From assembly GCA_023409755.1 (NCBI GenBank), contig JAEYRA010000150.1, positions 1 to 16,189 of the forward strand: a stretch of DNA of 16,189 bases, given 5' to 3'. Shown one piece after another: positions 13,099-16,189 of the stretch (the first letter of the stretch is position 1; each line of letters starts with the position of its first letter). The notes beneath the pieces were generated by a model. That model searched no databases. It worked only from the letters and a program-made list of their open reading frames with translations, and had not been told where the DNA came from. The stretch is from Bacillota bacterium (GTDB lineage: Bacteria > Bacillota > Clostridia > Christensenellales > UMGS416). The position numbers were made by a program, and so were the translations under genes.

Positions 13099-15084
13099 GT
13101 GGGTACGATTGATAACCTGTGTGTGAACACCATCCGCGTGCTGGCCGCCGAGGGAGTGGAGAAGGCCAAGTCCGGTCACCCGGGCCTGCCGCTTGGCGCG
13201 GCAGCCATGGCTTACGCCCTGTGGGGCAAGCAAATGCGCCACAACGGCGCCAACCCCAACTGGCCCGACCGCGACCGCTTTGTGCTGTCGGCGGGCCACG
13301 GCTCCATGCTGCTCTACACGCTGCTGCACCTGTTCGGCTACGGCCTCACCATTGAGGACCTGCAGAACTTCCGGCAGCTCGGCAGCAAAACTCCCGGCCA
13401 CCCTGAGTACGGCCACACCGTGGGGGTGGAGACGACGACCGGCCCGCTGGGGCAGGGCATCGCCAACGCCGTAGGCTTCGCCATGGCGGAGGCCCACCTG
13501 GCCGAGCACTTCAACCGGCCCGGCTTCCCAGTGGTGGATCACTACACCTACGCCATCACCGGCGACGGGTGCCTGATGGAGGGCATCTCCGGCGAAGCCA
13601 GCTCCCTGGCCGGCACGCTGGGCCTGGGCAAGCTCATTCTGCTCTATGACGACAACGGCATCTCCATTGAGGGAGATACCGATATTGCTTTCCGCGAGGA
13701 TGTGGGGTTGCGCTACCAGGCCTACGGCTGGCAGGTCATTAAGGTGGCCGACGGCAACGACGTGGACGCCATCACCGCCGCCATTGCCAAGGCCAAGGCC
13801 TGCACCGACAAGCCGTCCATCATCATCGTGACGACCCAGATCGGTTACGGCTGCCCGGCCAAGCAGGGCAAGGCCAGCGCCCATGGCGAGCCGCTGGGGG
13901 CTGACAACGTGCAGTGCCTGAAGGAAAACCTGGGCTGGCCCGCCGACCGTGAGTTCTACGTACCGACCGAGGCCACCGCCCAGTATGCCAAGCTGCAGGC
14001 TGAGGGCAAAGCCGCCGAGGAGCGCTGGAACAAGCTCTTTGCCGAGTGGGCCGCTGCCTACCCGGAGCTGGCGGCCGAGTGGACCGAGTGGTACGAGGGT
14101 AAGCTCCCCGCGGGCCTGCTCGATGACCCTGACTTCATGAAGTTTGACAAACCCGACGCCACTCGCAATTCTTCCGGCCAGGTCTTGAACCGCCTGGCGG
14201 CGAAGCTGCCGAACCTCATCGGCGGCTCAGCGGACCTGGCGCCTTCCAACAAGAGCGACATGAAGGGCCGCGGCGACTTCAGTGCCGAGAACCGTGCCGG
14301 CGCTAACCTGCACTTCGGCGTGCGGGAGCATGCCATGGCGGCCATCGGCAACGGCATGGTGCTGCACGGCGGTCTGCGGGTCTATGTGGCCACATTCTTC
14401 GTGTTCAGCGATTACATGAAGCATTCCATCCGTCTCTCGGCCCTGATGGGTCTGCCGCTGACCTATGTGCTGACCCACGACAGCATCGGCGTGGGCGAGG
14501 ACGGCCCGACCCACCAACCCATCGAGCAGCTGGCGTCGCTGCGGAGCATCCCGGGCATGACGGTGTACCGCCCGGCCGACGCGCGGGAGACCGCCGCCGC
14601 CTGGGTCTATGCCATGGAGGGGCACGGCCCCACGGCCCTGGTGCTGACCCGCCAGAACCTGCCCAATTACGAGGGCAGCGGCAAAGCGGCGCTCCAGGGT
14701 GCCTACGTGCTGCGGGAGGCCAGCAAGCCCACGCCGGACATCCTGTTGCTGGCCAGTGGCTCCGAGGTCGAGCTCATGATGAAGGCCGCCGAAGTGCTGG
14801 AGGGCGAGGGCGTGGCCGCCCGTGTCGTCTCCATGCCCAGCTGGGAAGTGTTTGAGCGCCAGAGCGCTGAATACAAGGAGAGCGTGCTGCCCCGCGCCGT
14901 GCGTGCCCGCGTGGCGGCGGAGGCCGGCAACGACTTTGGCTGGCACCGCTACATTGGCCTCGATGGTGACATCCTGTGCATGGAAGGGTTCGGCGCGTCC
15001 GGCCCGGCGGGCCAGGTGTTCCTGAAGTTCGGCTTCACCGTGGACAACGTCGTTGCCAAAGCGCGCCGGGTGCTGGGCCGCTGA
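13099..15084 (+). CDS. tkt: Transketolase
   Basis: Thiamine-diphosphate enzyme of the non-oxidative pentose phosphate pathway that moves two-carbon units between ketose and aldose phosphates. The 661-residue protein is full length, not split into N- and C-terminal subunits as in some anaerobes. Visible features: KSGHPGLPLGAA near the N-terminus, GHGSMLLY, TTGPLGQGIANAVG, the ThDP/Mg motif beginning GDG (155-157) and ending at N186 (ILLYDDN), the activating Glu in GVREHAMAAIGNG (E410), and the THDSIGVGEDGPTHQPIE substrate loop. Start is GTG 13099 with GGAGGT at 13089-13094, a tight 4-nt spacing; the family begins at this point. Only 43 nt separate it from the nitroreductase gene, so it may be cotranscribed or use the weak promoter at 13061. 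It forms a pentose-phosphate cluster with gnd. Confidence 0.97.
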   Translation: MGTIDNLCVNTIRVLAAEGVEKAKSGHPGLPLGAAAMAYALWGKQMRHNGANPNWPDRDRFVLSAGHGSMLLYTLLHLFGYGLTIEDLQNFRQLGSKTPGHPEYGHTVGVETTTGPLGQGIANAVGFAMAEAHLAEHFNRPGFPVVDHYTYAITGDGCLMEGISGEASSLAGTLGLGKLILLYDDNGISIEGDTDIAFREDVGLRYQAYGWQVIKVADGNDVDAITAAIAKAKACTDKPSIIIVTTQIGYGCPAKQGKASAHGEPLGADNVQCLKENLGWPADREFYVPTEATAQYAKLQAEGKAAEERWNKLFAEWAAAYPELAAEWTEWYEGKLPAGLLDDPDFMKFDKPDATRNSSGQVLNRLAAKLPNLIGGSADLAPSNKSDMKGRGDFSAENRAGANLHFGVREHAMAAIGNGMVLHGGLRVYVATFFVFSDYMKHSIRLSALMGLPLTYVLTHDSIGVGEDGPTHQPIEQLASLRSIPGMTVYRPADARETAAAWVYAMEGHGPTALVLTRQNLPNYEGSGKAALQGAYVLREASKPTPDILLLASGSEVELMMKAAEVLEGEGVAARVVSMPSWEVFERQSAEYKESVLPRAVRARVAAEAGNDFGWHRYIGLDGDILCMEGFGASGPAGQVFLKFGFTVDNVVAKARRVLGR

Positions 15085-15096
15085 GCCCGGCATCGC

Positions 15097-15111
15097 GCCG
15101 CCCCCGGCGGC
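15097..15111 (+). other. GC hairpin between tkt and the unknown gene
   Basis: GCCGCC (15097-15102) pairs with GGCGGC (15106-15111) around a CCC loop, 12 nt after the tkt stop. No T-run follows, so it is not a standard terminator. It may stabilise the tkt 3' end or adjust expression of downstream genes. Confidence 0.35.
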
Positions 15112-15145
15112 ATAGGATGCAAAAGCCAACCACAAGGAGCTGTTG

Positions 15146-15928
15146 ATGGACTTTGACCCGATTCTCGACGCCATGCTGGCCGACTGCGACATGCGCAGCG
15201 AGCTTGACAGGCGCAGAACCTTTTTGAAATGCGTCGAGTATGCCGACGAGCATGTGGACGCGGAGTTTTACAACGACTTCCTGCTGCTGGCTGCCGAGCG
15301 GCTGGGGCAGGGGAAGCTGATGCGCGAGGCGCTCTCCCTGGCGGTGCGCACCACCGGCAACGAGCGCCTGCATCTGCGCTTTGACGAAAACGAGGGCGTG
15401 CAGCTCATCGGCAACCCGGAGGGGCTGCTGTATTTGTCGCGCGTTCTCAAGAACCTGTCGCAGGCCCGGTCGGCCGGTGAGCACATCACCCTCAACTACG
15501 GCGAGCCGCCGCTGAGCGGGGAGTCGTACCCGCTGGCGGCCTATGTGGAGGACGACAAATACTTCGACGAACTGCCCGACCTTCTGCCCACCGACGGCGG
15601 CATTCTGGAGCAGATGGTGCCCCAGAGGGAGCTGACACCCGGGCAGGTGGCGGCCTTCGTCATCCACGAGTTCGCGCCCGAGGAGTGCGGCGTGGCGGCC
15701 GATCGCCTTTATCCCGTCCTGGGGTGGGAGAAGTACCTCCCAGGTATGCTCATCTGGCGCAAGGAACTGCGGCCTGACTTGGATCGGGTCATCATCTTCC
15801 GCTACCGGGGTGACGACGGATCCCAGGGGCGCATGGCGCTCGACCTGGACGACCCCGATGTGGATTTCATCACCGTGGACGATCTGAAACGAATCAACGA
15901 AGCACGAACGCAGGGGGAACACCAATGA
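15146..15928 (+). CDS. Uncharacterised acidic protein with Imm32-like segment
   Basis: I do not recognise this 260-residue protein as a named family. It has no signal peptide or membrane segment and is acidic. Three parts can be seen: a helical N-terminus (about 1-70) rich in Glu and Arg; a central segment (about 74-135) with L-I-G-N-P-E-G-L-x-x-L, a following helix and G-E-H-I-T-L, resembling the Imm32 domain of polymorphic-toxin immunity proteins; and a C-terminal part (about 160-250) with a basic R-K-E-L-R stretch and acidic D-D-P-D-V-D-F. No toxin gene is adjacent, so an immunity role is not supported by context. Start at ATG 15146 has AAGGAG 6 nt upstream (15134-15139); the TTG directly before it is too close. 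Its stop overlaps the gnd start (ATGA), implying coupled translation. Real gene, function unknown. Confidence 0.8.
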   Translation: MDFDPILDAMLADCDMRSELDRRRTFLKCVEYADEHVDAEFYNDFLLLAAERLGQGKLMREALSLAVRTTGNERLHLRFDENEGVQLIGNPEGLLYLSRVLKNLSQARSAGEHITLNYGEPPLSGESYPLAAYVEDDKYFDELPDLLPTDGGILEQMVPQRELTPGQVAAFVIHEFAPEECGVAADRLYPVLGWEKYLPGMLIWRKELRPDLDRVIIFRYRGDDGSQGRMALDLDDPDVDFITVDDLKRINEARTQGEHQ

Positions 15929-16189
15929 ACACCGCGGACATCGGTCTGGTCGGGTTGGCCGTGATGGGCCAGAACCTGGCGATGAACATGCACAACCACG
16001 GCTACCGTGTGGCCGTCTACAACCGCTCCTGGGAGAAGACCGAGGAGTTCCTGAACGGCCCGGCCAAGGGGCTGGACTTTGTGGCCGCTCACAACCTCAA
16101 CGAGCTGGTGGGGAGCCTGAAGCTCCCTCGCCGGGTGCTGCTGATGGTGAAGGCGGGCGCCCCGGTGGACGGCATGATCGACGCGCTGG
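15925..16189 (+). CDS. gnd: 6-phosphogluconate dehydrogenase, 3' end cut off by window
   Basis: NADP-dependent oxidative decarboxylation of 6-phosphogluconate to ribulose 5-phosphate in the oxidative pentose phosphate pathway. Only the first 88 codons are present, covering the Rossmann fold: D-I-G-L-V-G-L-A-V-M-G-Q-N-L dinucleotide-binding turn, then H-G-Y-R-V-A-V-Y-N-R-S with the NADP-phosphate-binding Asn-Arg-Ser, and the V-L-L-M-V-K-A-G-A-P-V-D strand typical of the family. GGGGG (15913-15917) precedes the ATG by 7 nt. The start overlaps the stop of the unknown gene by 4 nt. With tkt upstream it makes a pentose-phosphate unit. The catalytic Lys and substrate-binding domain lie beyond the window. 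Confidence 0.95.
   Translation, partial: MNTADIGLVGLAVMGQNLAMNMHNHGYRVAVYNRSWEKTEEFLNGPAKGLDFVAAHNLNELVGSLKLPRRVLLMVKAGAPVDGMIDAL

Noticed and set aside
15146..15928. Toxin-immunity system at the Imm32-like gene
   Set aside because: No toxin, secretion signal or further immunity gene is adjacent; the flanking genes are tkt and gnd.

Overview
The window is a GC-rich stretch (roughly 60-65% G+C by eye) from a Gram-positive bacterium, most likely a member of the Bacillota, class Clostridia. The strongest evidence is a PolC-type replicative polymerase, which has a 3'-5' exonuclease embedded in the PHP domain and is typical of low-GC Gram-positives and relatives. It sits in the frr-uppS-cdsA-dxr-rseP-ispG-polC order seen in many clostridia. 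All genes I can support are on the + strand, and the window is almost fully coding.

Region 1 (1-10007) is a housekeeping block. It holds the 3' part of frr (ribosome recycling factor), a 70-residue PASTA-like protein whose start overlaps the frr stop, a strong hairpin, uppS (undecaprenyl diphosphate synthase), cdsA (CDP-diacylglycerol synthase), dxr (first committed MEP-pathway step, TTG start), a 172-nt structured non-coding gap, rseP (site-2 metalloprotease), ispG (late MEP-pathway Fe-S enzyme) and polC. dxr and ispG make isoprenoid precursors, UppS turns them into the C55 lipid carrier for cell-wall synthesis, and CdsA feeds phospholipid synthesis, so this is an envelope-lipid operon that also carries rseP and polC. 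polC overlaps the end of ispG by 23 nt. A long hairpin closes the block.

Region 2 (10008-11800) is a single-gene unit. An orphan extracellular solute-binding lipoprotein has its own extended -10 promoter and a clear intrinsic terminator, with no permease or ATPase gene in the window.

Region 3 (11800-13055) is a small two-gene unit with its own promoter: a DUF2461-family protein followed after 1 nt by a short nitroreductase-family flavoprotein.

Region 4 (13056-16189) is a pentose-phosphate unit: a complete transketolase (GTG start), an uncharacterised 260-residue acidic protein with an Imm32-like central segment, and the first 88 codons of 6-phosphogluconate dehydrogenase (gnd). The unknown gene overlaps the gnd start by 4 nt (ATGA).

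I saw no tRNA, rRNA, CRISPR array, insertion sequence or prophage gene. The least explained parts are the structured dxr-rseP gap, the small frr-linked PASTA-like gene and the unknown protein coupled to gnd.
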